Shown here: one piece after another, positions 24,454 through 32,345 of the stretch
How the letters are laid out: every line of letters begins with the position of its first letter
Position numbering within the stretch: position 1 is the stretch's first letter
Assembly: GCA_012269985.1 (NCBI GenBank)
Contig: JAAXJF010000093.1
Location: 39,043-71,634 of the forward strand
DNA from: Acidimicrobiaceae bacterium
GTDB lineage: Bacteria > Actinomycetota > Acidimicrobiia > Acidimicrobiales > Ilumatobacteraceae
Direction of reading: 5' to 3'
Length of the DNA: 32,592 nt
Notes under the pieces: model-generated
The model's input: only the letters and a program-made list of their open reading frames with translations
Database searches by the model: none
What the model was told of the DNA's origin: nothing
Position numbers and translations under genes: made by a program

Positions 24454-25656
24454 TCACCATCGCAGAGGAACCGACTTCGGTGATCTGTCACTGATCGTTG
24501 GACGCCACGTTGGATCTCCATCAAGCTGGAGGTTTGGAAATCGCTGGAATAGCGATGACAACGTTGCTTTGGCTTCGAGTCGAGCGAGAGCTGCACCGAG
24601 ACAGAAGTGGTGTCCAAACCCGAATGTGAGATGCGGGTTTGGATCACGATCGAGAACGATGTCGTCGGGTGAGTCGAACACGCGGTCATCACGGTTGGCA
24701 GCCAAGATATTGAGAAACACCGACTGTCCGGTACGCATCTCAACCCCAGAATCTTCATGATCTTCAACGACGGTTCGCATCATTGCTTTGGCTGGCGCCT
24801 CGAAGCGAAGAAGTTCTTCGACTGCGGTATCGAGGTCGTCGCCCTCAAGGGTGGTGAATGCTCGTCGAACATCAGGATTTCTGCACAGCGCAACGGTGGC
24901 GGAGCCGAGAAGGGATGCCGGCGTGTCGGGTCCCGCAAACAGCAAAAGGGAGCACGCGCCAAGGAGCTCAATCTGGGTGAGACCGTCAACTTCGTTTTCT
25001 TCGGCAAGAAGAAGTGAAAGCAGATTGTCTTCGGGCTCTGTGCGGTAACGATCGAACAGCGGTTGCAGGCGACCTTCGAGTTCTGCTCCTGCTTCACGCG
25101 CAACCTCGTCGTAATCGTCGCGACCAACGGCACCAAAGACAACAACACCAAATTTTTCTGACCAGTTGGCAAGCCAATCGCGTTCGTCGATCGGAACACC
25201 GAACAATTCGGCAATAACCGCAGCGGGAAGTGGGTGGGTGAGCAACTCGACCAGGTCACCACCAGAGGTCGCCGCCATCTTGTCGAGAAGGTCATCGACG
25301 ATCTGCTGCACTCGATCTTCTAACGCGTTCACTGAACGGGGAGTGAATGATCGAGCGAGAGGGCCACGAAGTCGAGTGTGCTCGGGTGGCTCGTGAAAGA
25401 GCATCCAGCCATCGAGAAGGTCGATGGCCATCGACAACGCCTCTGCCCGTGGTCCGCTGAGACGTTCCCTGAAGCCAGACATGCGTTCGGTGGAAAGACG
25501 AGGATCACGGAATGCTGCATTGAGTTCAGGGTGCCCCATCACGATCCACGCACGGTGGCGATCGCTCCATTGAATCGGTCCGCCGTCACGGAACTGACGA
25601 AAGTAGCCGTGAGGGTCATCGATCGCATGGGGGTCAAGCAGGTTCATTTCTCCCAT
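24454..25656 (-). CDS. Cytochrome P450
   Basis: The 400-residue protein has the standard bacterial P450 layout. The C-helix region has FHEPPEHTRLRGPLARSFTPR, the I-helix has LLFAGPDTPASLLG, the ExxR motif is EELLRFEAPAK, and the haem loop is FGFGHHFCLGAALARLEA with the axial Cys at about 352. It is a soluble class I enzyme needing a ferredoxin and reductase, which are not encoded here. It resembles CYP107/CYP125-type actinobacterial enzymes only in general. The start is taken as ATG 25656 behind GAGGTG; a GTG at 25665 overlaps the SDR stop by 4 bp and is also possible. It is the last gene of a compact four-gene operon. Confidence 0.93.
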   Translation of the reverse strand: MGEMNLLDPHAIDDPHGYFRQFRDGGPIQWSDRHRAWIVMGHPELNAAFRDPRLSTERMSGFRERLSGPRAEALSMAIDLLDGWMLFHEPPEHTRLRGPLARSFTPRSVNALEDRVQQIVDDLLDKMAATSGGDLVELLTHPLPAAVIAELFGVPIDERDWLANWSEKFGVVVFGAVGRDDYDEVAREAGAELEGRLQPLFDRYRTEPEDNLLSLLLAEENEVDGLTQIELLGACSLLLFAGPDTPASLLGSATVALCRNPDVRRAFTTLEGDDLDTAVEELLRFEAPAKAMMRTVVEDHEDSGVEMRTGQSVFLNILAANRDDRVFDSPDDIVLDRDPNPHLTFGFGHHFCLGAALARLEAKATLSSLFQRFPNLQLDGDPTWRPTISDRSPKSVPLRW

Positions 25657-25661
25657 GTCGT

Positions 25662-26435
25662 TCACCTCAAACGTGATGGAGCCATACGCATGCCGCCATC
25701 GATTCGCATATCAGAACCATTCAACATGGTGTTCGAAATGATGTGGGCACACAGTTGGGCGTACTCGGGTCCTTGACCAAATCGAGGAGGGAATGGTGTT
25801 GTTGCTGCCATCTGTTCGGCGTACTCATCTGGCATTCCTTCAACAAGAGGCGTGTCGAATGACCCGGGGGAAATAGAAACAACGCGTATTCCCCATGGTG
25901 CGAGGTCGCGCGCTAGCGGCAATGTCATGCCAAGCACGCCACCCTTTGAGGCCGAATACGATACTCCGCCGTCAACGCCGTCGGTCGCAGCGATTGAAGC
26001 CGTCGTCACGATCACTCCACGTTCGCCATCAGCACCAACTGGCTCAAGATCGTGCATTGCCCAAGCGGCAAGTCGAACGATGTTGAAGACGCCGATGAGG
26101 TTGATGTTGACAATGCGTTCAAATTCGTCGAGCGGGTGCGGACCGTTGCGCCCGATGACTTTCTTGCCGGCACCGACGCCAGCACACGCAACAGTGATGC
26201 GAGGCGCTCCGAGTTGCTCCACGAGATGAGCAAACGCTGCCTCCAACGACTCGGCAGACGACACGTCGCACTCGGCGAAGACACCACCGATTTCAGACGC
26301 AATTGCGGCACCACGTTCAGCATCTCGATCGAGCACTCCGACTCGGGCTCCGAGTGATGCGAGGTGACGTGCGGTAGCGGCCCCAAGCCCTGAGGCCCCG
26401 CCGGTGATGAACGCGGTCGATCCAGCAATTTCCAT
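25662..26435 (-). CDS. SDR oxidoreductase, 3-hydroxyacyl-CoA/17-beta-HSD10-like
   Basis: The 257-residue SDR has TGGASGLGAATARHLASLGA (cofactor loop at 11-18), D-R-D after strand 2 indicating NAD preference, CAGVGAG, INLIGVFNIVRLAAWAM, catalytic Ser147, and YSASKGG with Tyr160 and Lys164. The insert FNIVRLAAWAMHDLEPVGADGERGVIV is typical of HSD17B10/2-methyl-3-hydroxybutyryl-CoA dehydrogenase-type enzymes that oxidise 3-hydroxyacyl-CoA or hydroxysteroids. ATG 26435 follows an AAGGTGG Shine-Dalgarno by 5 nt, and a GTG at 26444 is rejected for that reason. It lies 35 bp behind the SRPBCC gene and is coupled to the P450. Confidence 0.9.
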   Translation of the reverse strand: MEIAGSTAFITGGASGLGAATARHLASLGARVGVLDRDAERGAAIASEIGGVFAECDVSSAESLEAAFAHLVEQLGAPRITVACAGVGAGKKVIGRNGPHPLDEFERIVNINLIGVFNIVRLAAWAMHDLEPVGADGERGVIVTTASIAATDGVDGGVSYSASKGGVLGMTLPLARDLAPWGIRVVSISPGSFDTPLVEGMPDEYAEQMAATTPFPPRFGQGPEYAQLCAHIISNTMLNGSDMRIDGGMRMAPSRLR

Positions 26436-26440
26436 AACTG

Positions 26441-26447
26441 CCACCTT
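26441..26447 (-). promoter_or_regulatory. Ribosome binding site AAGGTGG deciding the SDR start
   Basis: AAGGTGG on the minus strand lies 5 nt before ATG 26435. The in-frame GTG at 26444 lies inside it and so is unlikely to be the start. Confidence 0.6.
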
Positions 26448-26470
26448 ATGTGGGGCGGCAATTCGGCAAA

Positions 26471-27013
26471 CTATCGGTCGTGCTGCTCGGCCCGTTCTTT
26501 GATGCCGAGCAGTTGGCGCCGGAGCATTACACCGTCACCTGGTCCGAGGGTCGAGCGAAGAAGAACGGTGCCAAGAGGAGCGCGTAACCCACTACGAACA
26601 CGAGAGATAAGCCGAGTTGAATCACCAATCGGGCGCAGAACATAGCTCATTGTGAATGTGAGTCGAGGCGAGCGGCGAGCGCTTGAGAGTTCGAGAACAA
26701 GGTCGTTGGGCGCATCGATCTCCCTCACAGAAAAGTTGATCGGGCCACCGGGAACCACATCGCCCACCGAGTGCACCGCCCATTCGGGATGAAGCGTGGT
26801 TGCGCTTTTGCGCCCAAAGTTGTCGATGAGGTCGTAGCTGTACCAGCCAGCCCTTCCGAAGCCGAGTTGTGCAACCCATGGAAACACTTCCGCCGGTGGT
26901 GCAGAGATGGTGATCGATCGCGTGGCGCTGAACGCAGGACTGCCAATGAGGTCGTCGCCTAGCAGATCCTCTTTGATCTCTTCATCGGTTGACCCCCAGT
27001 GTTCAAAGATCAT
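26471..27013 (-). CDS. SRPBCC family protein
   Basis: The 180-residue protein begins with an acidic N-terminal extension (STDEEIKEDLLGDDLI), then ATRSITISAPPAEVFPWVAQLGFGRAGWYSYDLIDNFGRKS, the usual opening of the SRPBCC group often found beside oxidoreductases in actinobacteria. A beta-sheet with NFSVREIDAPNDLVLEL and LTFTMSYVLRPIGDSTRLISRVR follows, and a C-terminal helix closes the fold. It likely binds a hydrophobic ligand; no catalytic residues are evident. ATG 27013 overlaps the stop of the membrane-protein gene by 4 bp, and the SDR follows after 35 bp. Confidence 0.85.
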   Translation of the reverse strand: MIFEHWGSTDEEIKEDLLGDDLIGSPAFSATRSITISAPPAEVFPWVAQLGFGRAGWYSYDLIDNFGRKSATTLHPEWAVHSVGDVVPGGPINFSVREIDAPNDLVLELSSARRSPRLTFTMSYVLRPIGDSTRLISRVRSGLRAPLGTVLLRSTLGPGDGVMLRRQLLGIKERAEQHDR

Positions 27014-27480
27014 GATGTTCTACGTTTCCAAATCACGACGGAGACCCAGCTAGCAGTCACCGCTCGCAGCGTCCATGCCAACGTTCTAACAAGATCTGCA
27101 GTCATCAGTCGGTCGTGCACCTCCGGAACAAATCCATTTGAGAGATCGGCGTGAGCAGGTGCAGAGAAGAAGCCACTGACAATTAACACCACACCCATTG
27201 CGATACCGCCGATGACGAGTGGTGGCAGGAGAGCTTGATCACGTTGACGCCAGGCCCAGATGAGAAGAAGGAGAGCCGTGGCTCCTTCTGCCGCCCACGG
27301 GACGACAAGAAGTTTTCCGATTCGGTCGACATGAGCCGCTTGGAATTCGACGTAAGCTTCGTCACCCACCATGGCAAAAAGTGGGTAGTGCACGGTGTGA
27401 ATCGTCCATATCAACCCAACCATGAACCACGTCGCAATGAGGTGAAGCCCGGTGAGCGCGGCGGGAGGATTCTTTTGCAC
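27010..27480 (-). CDS. Four-helix integral membrane protein of unknown function
   Basis: The 156-residue protein has four hydrophobic segments: LTGLHLIATWFMVGLIWTIHTVHYPLF, VVPWAAEGATALLLLIWAW, LPPLVIGGIAMGVVLIVSGFF and DLVRTLAWTLRAVTASWVSVVIW. Conserved-looking H-T-V-H-Y-P in the first helix and D-x-L-V-R-T-x-A-W-T near the end are features of a membrane family I have seen annotated only as hypothetical. GTG 27480 gives a short N-terminus before helix 1; TTG 27516 and GTG 27507 are alternatives. It heads the operon SRPBCC-SDR-P450, with a 4-bp overlap to the next gene, and is divergent from the methyltransferase-like gene. Confidence 0.75.
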   Translation of the reverse strand: MQKNPPAALTGLHLIATWFMVGLIWTIHTVHYPLFAMVGDEAYVEFQAAHVDRIGKLLVVPWAAEGATALLLLIWAWRQRDQALLPPLVIGGIAMGVVLIVSGFFSAPAHADLSNGFVPEVHDRLMTADLVRTLAWTLRAVTASWVSVVIWKRRTS

Positions 27481-27550
27481 GGAGCAGAACTTAGAGGTGG
27501 CACGCACTCTGTGCAAGATGATGCGCGCACATGAAGTATTGCGCTCTCGC

Positions 27551-27556
27551 TAACGT
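27551..27556 (+). promoter_or_regulatory. -10 box TAACGT fixing the leaderless start at 27564
   Basis: TAACGT is 7 nt before ATG 27564, the spacing seen at the other leaderless genes. It places transcription start downstream of the in-frame ATGs at 27531 and 27558. Confidence 0.5.
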
Positions 27557-27563
27557 CATGCCC

Positions 27564-28493
27564 ATGGGCCACCAGTACATTGCCGACAAATTGCGTCACA
27601 ACCACTTCGTTCGCCTCGACGGTGCAATAGGCACCGAGTTGGAACGCCGCGGCGTGCCTATGGATGCTGATGCCTGGTGTGGGCCGTCGGTGGCTGAGCA
27701 CGGTGACGTGCTACGTGAAATTCACAAGGAATATCTCAACCTCGGATGCGACATCACCACAGCGAATACCTACGCAAGCGTGCCGAGCATGCTGAGGGCT
27801 GCCGGCCAGGAGCAGAATCACTTGTTCCTTATTGAGCGAGCAGTTGAGATTGCGCGCGAAGCGACTGTTGAATGCGGTCGAGAACATACGTCTGCTGTTG
27901 CTGGATCAATGTCGCACATGATTCCACACATGGCAGGAACTGACATGGTCGACCCAGCTCTCGGCGATGTTCCACCGGGTTTTGAAGACGACTGCGAGCA
28001 ACATGCCTCTGCACTGCTCGCCGCAGATGTCGACATGATTCTTCTAGAGATGATGTACCACCCAGACCGAGCGGCAATTGCCGCCAGCGCTGCCTGTGCA
28101 ACCGGTCTTCCGGTGTGGCTCGGGCTCAGTGTTCGTGAAGGGTCTCACGGCGGACCAATACTGTATGACAAGCACTCAGAACGCCCAATCTCCGACATTT
28201 TCCATCTCATCGATGCCCGAGTGGAAGCGGTCAGCATCATGCATTCGCGTGCTGACCTTATCGAGCCGGCCCTCGCCGAAATTCGTACCCACTGGAGCGG
28301 ACCAATTGCGGTATACCCCGACAGTGGCCACTTTGAGATGCCAAGTTGGAACTTCAACGATGTCATGGCTCCGTCGGTCTTCTCTAACTACGCCCAGCGC
28401 TGGCGAGATCTTGGCTGTCTCGCAATCGGTGGCTGCTGTGGCCTTGGCCCGAGTCACATCGAGTTGCTGCCAGCTGGTACAGCGACCGGGTAA
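27564..28493 (+). CDS. Homocysteine S-methyltransferase-like protein with altered zinc site
   Basis: The 309-residue protein has the (beta/alpha)8 homocysteine S-methyltransferase pattern: VRLDGAIGTELERRGVP, HKEYLNLGCDITTANTYAS, VAGSMSHMIPH, GPIAVYPDSGHF, and GGCCGLGPSHI with the zinc cysteines Cys291 and Cys292. The third zinc ligand, normally the Cys of an N-C motif on strand 6, is replaced: the segment reads VEAVSIMHSRADLIEPAL, putting His227 at that place. So Zn could be held by two Cys and one His, or the protein may act on another thiol or methyl donor. The start follows from the leaderless -10 box. The YtcJ-like gene follows after 163 bp with its own promoter. Confidence 0.85.
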   Translation: MGHQYIADKLRHNHFVRLDGAIGTELERRGVPMDADAWCGPSVAEHGDVLREIHKEYLNLGCDITTANTYASVPSMLRAAGQEQNHLFLIERAVEIAREATVECGREHTSAVAGSMSHMIPHMAGTDMVDPALGDVPPGFEDDCEQHASALLAADVDMILLEMMYHPDRAAIAASAACATGLPVWLGLSVREGSHGGPILYDKHSERPISDIFHLIDARVEAVSIMHSRADLIEPALAEIRTHWSGPIAVYPDSGHFEMPSWNFNDVMAPSVFSNYAQRWRDLGCLAIGGCCGLGPSHIELLPAGTATG

Positions 28494-28644
28494 CGACGTT
28501 GTAGCGGTGGGCTGGACTGCCGTCAGTCGGGCCCTGCACGTTGGCGGCAGCGTCGTCGTTGGCGCCTAAGCAACCCTTAGCGGTGCAATGTGCCTCTTGT
28601 CAGCCCCATCAGTGTCGACGTCAATTCGCGGCTGCTGAGTGACC

Positions 28645-28650
28645 TAACGT
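28645..28650 (+). promoter_or_regulatory. -10 box TAACGT of leaderless YtcJ-like gene
   Basis: TAACGT is 6 nt before ATG 28657 and no Shine-Dalgarno is present. It is identical to the box at 27551. Confidence 0.5.
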
Positions 28651-28656
28651 CGCGTC

Positions 28657-30483
28657 ATGGGTTCGACACCAACGATCTTCCTCGCTCGTTCATTCATCAC
28701 GATGGACGACGCCACGCCGCGCGCCACCGCAGTAGCTGCGCAAGATGGTGAAATCGTCGCCGTTGGAGAACTCGATGATGTTGTCGCCACCGTTGGCGAT
28801 GACCACGAGGTCGATGAGACCTTTGCGGATAACACCGTGATCACAGGGTTTATTGATCAGCATCTTCACCCCTTTTTGGCGGCGAGCACCCTGACGACCG
28901 AGATCATTGCACCGGAAGACTGGGTCATGCCCGATCGAGTGCACCCTGCCGCAGCCACCCCGAGTGAGTTTGATGAACGGGTGGTATCTGCTCACCAACG
29001 TCTCGATGATGGCGAGTGGTTGTTCTCTTGGGGTTACCACTCGTTGTGGCACGGTGAACTCAGCCGTCAGCGACTTGATGGCCTGGTTGTCGACCGCCCC
29101 TGTGCGGTTTGGCAACGGTCGGTACATGAGTGGTACCTGAACTCTGCCGCAACTGAGGCACTTGGGATCACCCCTGAATTGATGTCGGGTTGGGGTCTCG
29201 CAAGCGAGCAACTCGATGTCGAACGTGGTCACTATTGGGAGAACGGGTGGATGCTGGCGCTCGGCCGTTACCTGATGCCGGTATTCCTCACCGAAGACCG
29301 CATGCGGACGGGTCTCCACCAGCTCGTCGAGTATCTGCACATGAACGGCGTTACTGCGATTAATGAACCTGGTATTTATTGGGCGATCGAGCCGTGGGAG
29401 ATGTACCAAGAAATTCTCGGCGCCGACGATGTGCCGTTCTACTCAACCTTCATGGTTGAGGGGAGAACCCAACCGATCAGACATATCGAAGGTGATAACG
29501 CCCTCAATGAGTCGAAAGAGCGTATTTCTGAAGCTGGCACGAGTGGCAAAGTTGCGATGCTCGACCGCCACGTGAAGTTGTTTTGCGATGGCGCGATCGT
29601 CAGCCAACTCATGCAGATGGCCGATCCGTATCTCGATGAGAATGGAGAGCCCGACCCTCATCACCACGGTGAATGGATGATGGAACCAGAAGATCTCCGC
29701 AAGGCTTTTGATACTTACTGGGATGACGATTGGCAGATTCATATCCATGTCAACGGTGACCTCGGACTCGAAGTGCTCGTTGAGATCATCGAAGATGCGC
29801 AACGCCGGTATCCACGTTCCGATCACCGCACTGTCATCGTGCATTTTGCGAATTCGACCGAGGCGTTGATTGATCGCATTTCGGCGACGGGGTCCATCGT
29901 TTCTGCGAACCCGTATTATCCGGTGGGATTTGCCGACCGTTACGGAACGTGGGGGCTTGGCCCGAAGCGGGCAGACAATATGGTTCGCGCCGCATCGGTG
30001 CTGCAGCGGCAGATTCCGTTTTCATACCACTCGGATTTACCGATTTGTGCGAGTGACCCGCTCGCAATGGCCTCATGGGGAGTGAACCGCATCACCGAAT
30101 CAGGTAGAGTTGCCGCCCCTGAGCAACGCATTTCGGTGCACGATGCTTTACGAGCAATCACCATTGAGAGCGCGTACTCGTGGCGGCGTGAACACGATCT
30201 CGGCTCAATCACAGTCGGAAAGCAGGCCAACTTCACTGTGCTTGAAGACGACCCCTATGACGTTGACACCGTTGATATCGCAGGGATTCGTGTACGGGGA
30301 ACAGTGTTCCGGGGTCGTTGGCATCCGGTGCCGGCCGAACATGCAGATCGTCGGGTTCGGGGCCATCTTGGAGCCGATGTTGTCAACCTTTTCAACAACG
30401 CAACAACGTCATCGACCGGCCACCTGTGCGGCTGCGAAGTTGCTGAATATCTTGCCGAAGTATTCAAGCGGATGACGGCATGA
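28657..30483 (+). CDS. YtcJ-like amidohydrolase (Amidohydro_3)
   Basis: The 608-residue protein is a metal-dependent hydrolase of the exoenzyme-regulatory/YtcJ type. An N-terminal beta-sandwich piece with ARSFITMDDATPRATAVA and G-E-I-V-A-V-G leads to GFIDQHLHPFLAA, with the metal motif H69-x-H71. WGYHSLWHGELS and the R/W-rich ligand loop follow. VKLFCDGAIVSQ corresponds to the carbamylated-Lys/Asp strand, IHIHVNGDLGLEV and VIVHFANS supply later metal histidines, and SYHSDLPICASDPLAMASWGVNR carries the final Asp. GSITVGKQANFTVLEDDPY closes the family. Substrate unknown, probably an amide or ester. Its last 20 bp overlap the end of the convergent YczE-like gene. Confidence 0.9.
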   Translation: MGSTPTIFLARSFITMDDATPRATAVAAQDGEIVAVGELDDVVATVGDDHEVDETFADNTVITGFIDQHLHPFLAASTLTTEIIAPEDWVMPDRVHPAAATPSEFDERVVSAHQRLDDGEWLFSWGYHSLWHGELSRQRLDGLVVDRPCAVWQRSVHEWYLNSAATEALGITPELMSGWGLASEQLDVERGHYWENGWMLALGRYLMPVFLTEDRMRTGLHQLVEYLHMNGVTAINEPGIYWAIEPWEMYQEILGADDVPFYSTFMVEGRTQPIRHIEGDNALNESKERISEAGTSGKVAMLDRHVKLFCDGAIVSQLMQMADPYLDENGEPDPHHHGEWMMEPEDLRKAFDTYWDDDWQIHIHVNGDLGLEVLVEIIEDAQRRYPRSDHRTVIVHFANSTEALIDRISATGSIVSANPYYPVGFADRYGTWGLGPKRADNMVRAASVLQRQIPFSYHSDLPICASDPLAMASWGVNRITESGRVAAPEQRISVHDALRAITIESAYSWRREHDLGSITVGKQANFTVLEDDPYDVDTVDIAGIRVRGTVFRGRWHPVPAEHADRRVRGHLGADVVNLFNNATTSSTGHLCGCEVAEYLAEVFKRMTA

Positions 30484-31081
30484 CCGATTCTTTGTTTGCA
30501 GCGGCCGTGAACCTCGCGAAGAACGGAATTGCTTGATGAGCGATCGGCCCGATTGCGACCGCAAACAACACGGTTCCAAGACCGACTGAGCCGCCCAGAG
30601 CGAAGCCGCTGATGAGCACGATCGCTTCAATGATTGTGCGCACCACCCGAACCGAGTAGCCACGCGCTGCGAGTCCTGTCATCAATCCATCTCGAGGACC
30701 CGACCCAAATCGAGCACCGATATAGAGGCCGGTTGCGACACCATTCACCACGATGCCAACTGCGAGCACGACAAATCGGAGCACAAGCGACGACAAGACT
30801 TCAGGCAATATCCAGAGGGAGATATCCACCCAGATGCCGACGAGAACCGCATTGGCAAGAGTGCCAATGCCAGGACGTTCGCGAATTGGAATCCACAGCA
30901 CGACGACGACGAAGCTTGTCGCAACAATGACGGTGCCAAGCGACCATCCGAGCTGCTGAGACACGCCTTGGTGAAAGACATCCCACGGCGCAAGCCCAAG
31001 ATCGGCGCGCACAACAAGCCCAAGACTGAACCCGAAAAACGAGAGGCCCGCCATTAAGAAGAACCAGCGTCGAATGAGCAC
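30464..31081 (-). CDS. YczE/YitT-like integral membrane protein
   Basis: The 205-residue protein has about five membrane segments. GLGLVVRADLGLAPWDVFHQGVSQQLG near the N-terminus and GLYIGARFGSGPRDGLMTGL in the middle are the two hallmark G-x-x-P-W/R-D motifs of the YczE family, seen in Bacillus YczE and often next to regulators of MarR/TetR/GntR type. Function is not established. It starts with GTG 31081, 6 nt from a TAGCAT -10 box, so it is probably leaderless; a perfect inverted repeat brackets that box. Its 3' end overlaps the YtcJ-like gene convergently by 20 bp. Confidence 0.87.
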   Translation of the reverse strand: MLIRRWFFLMAGLSFFGFSLGLVVRADLGLAPWDVFHQGVSQQLGWSLGTVIVATSFVVVVLWIPIRERPGIGTLANAVLVGIWVDISLWILPEVLSSLVLRFVVLAVGIVVNGVATGLYIGARFGSGPRDGLMTGLAARGYSVRVVRTIIEAIVLISGFALGGSVGLGTVLFAVAIGPIAHQAIPFFARFTAAANKESVMPSSA

Positions 31082-31100
31082 GCAACGATGCTACGTTGCG
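31081..31100. promoter_or_regulatory. Operator-like inverted repeat CGCAACG-N6-CGTTGCG bracketing a -10 box
   Basis: Two perfect 7-bp arms flank a 6-bp spacer that is exactly the TAGCAT -10 box (31088-31093, minus strand) of the YczE-like gene. A repressor bound here would block RNA polymerase. The geometry suits a homodimeric TetR- or MarR-type regulator. Confidence 0.55.
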
Positions 31101-31115
31101 CCGACGGCGATACCT

Positions 31116-32183
31116 CTATGGGCTGAGGAGGGCCTGAGCAACGTCGGTGATGACCGCTTCTTTTTCGTCGAGCGGAGGGAGAAGAATGATCTGGTCAAGA
31201 CCTGCATCTTCGAGTTCGTCGACCCTGTTCTGAAGTTCGGAGGCGGTACCAACGAGGCAGGTTCGATCAATGAGCTCAGGGGTCACAAACCTTTCCTCTT
31301 CGGGAACGACCCAGCAGTTGTGGCCAAGGTGTGTGCGAAGATGGCGGCGCTCCGGAGGAGTGTTTTCGAGTTCAGCGACGTAGTCGCCCCAAATGTCTGA
31401 CAAGTATTCCGGCGGTCGTCGACCAAATTGTTGTACCTGCTCGTACGAGTAATGAAGGCTCGCAATTGCGAACGCCCCGGTCTGGCGGCGGACACGCTCA
31501 CTGTCAAGTGACTCACCCTCTTCGAGAATGAGTGCTGTGGTCAGCGTCGTAATTGGGAACGACTTGCGGTCGATATCTCGCCCAACTTCATCGGCGGCCT
31601 GCTCCAGACGCTGGCGCGCATATCGAACAGCGGCCGGTTGCGGTGGGACTGAAGTGACGAGTCCATCGCCGTGAAGAGCTGCGAGTCGCATTGCTTTCGG
31701 ACCAAAGGCCGACACCCACATCGGAATTCGTGGCTCAAAGCGTACGAAGCCGCTGTCGGGCATGAGATGGTGAGTTGCTGCGATGCGGCCACGAAATTCG
31801 AAGTCAACTTCTTCGCCGTCAAGGAAGCTTCGAAGGTCACCGAGGTACCGATCGAATTCTGCAATCCGCATCGGTGGGTGACCCATTATTCGCATTGCGG
31901 TGTTGCCGGTACCGATTCCACAGAACACCCGCCCGGGCGCAATTTCGTTGATTGTTGCATGAGCGGCGGCAGTGACGGGAGCGGGGCGTGTCGGCGCAAC
32001 AGCAACACCGGTGCCCAACTTCATTGTCGTCGTTACCGTTGCGGCGAGCGCCATGAACGCATACACATCTGACCAGATCATTTGGCTGTCGGCAGCCCAC
32101 ATATGTGAATAGCCGAGTTGCTCGGCGAGTTGCACATAACCAATGTCTGAAGGCCTTGAAGCGACGCAGATACCGAATTCCAT
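31116..32183 (-). CDS. LLM class F420-dependent oxidoreductase
   Basis: The 355-residue protein begins MEFGICVASRPSDIGYVQLAEQLGY, the normal start of F420-dependent luciferase-like enzymes, with MWAADSQMIWSDVYAFMALAATVT, KLGTGVAVAPTRPAPVTAAAHATINEIAPGR and CGIGTGNTAMRIMGHPPM after it. IPMWVSAFGPKAMRLAALHGDGL and the C-terminal region DQIILLPPLDEKEAVI are also typical. It is related to the phthiodiolone/methylene-H4MPT reductase-like group only in general. ATG 32183 was preferred to a GTG at 32252 because the family N-terminus begins there and a CACAAT -10 box lies 6 nt upstream. It ends 34 bp before the YczE-like gene. Confidence 0.9.
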   Translation of the reverse strand: MEFGICVASRPSDIGYVQLAEQLGYSHMWAADSQMIWSDVYAFMALAATVTTTMKLGTGVAVAPTRPAPVTAAAHATINEIAPGRVFCGIGTGNTAMRIMGHPPMRIAEFDRYLGDLRSFLDGEEVDFEFRGRIAATHHLMPDSGFVRFEPRIPMWVSAFGPKAMRLAALHGDGLVTSVPPQPAAVRYARQRLEQAADEVGRDIDRKSFPITTLTTALILEEGESLDSERVRRQTGAFAIASLHYSYEQVQQFGRRPPEYLSDIWGDYVAELENTPPERRHLRTHLGHNCWVVPEEERFVTPELIDRTCLVGTASELQNRVDELEDAGLDQIILLPPLDEKEAVITDVAQALLSP

Positions 32184-32189
32184 TACCTG

Positions 32190-32195
32190 ATTGTG
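32190..32195 (-). promoter_or_regulatory. -10 box CACAAT of leaderless LLM gene
   Basis: CACAAT on the minus strand is 6 nt upstream of ATG 32183, with no Shine-Dalgarno. The first base departs from TANNNT. Confidence 0.35.
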
Positions 32196-32345
32196 ATGAA
32201 AAGCGAGAGCGGATCCCGAGTCGGCACCACCAGACGAGGCCGTGAACCGCACGACATCTGGGTGAGCAGTACCTTCAGTTGGTGACGAACCTGACGCAGA
32301 TCATTTACGCGATTGCGCGAGAGAAGTCGCTTCGTCGGCGTGTGG

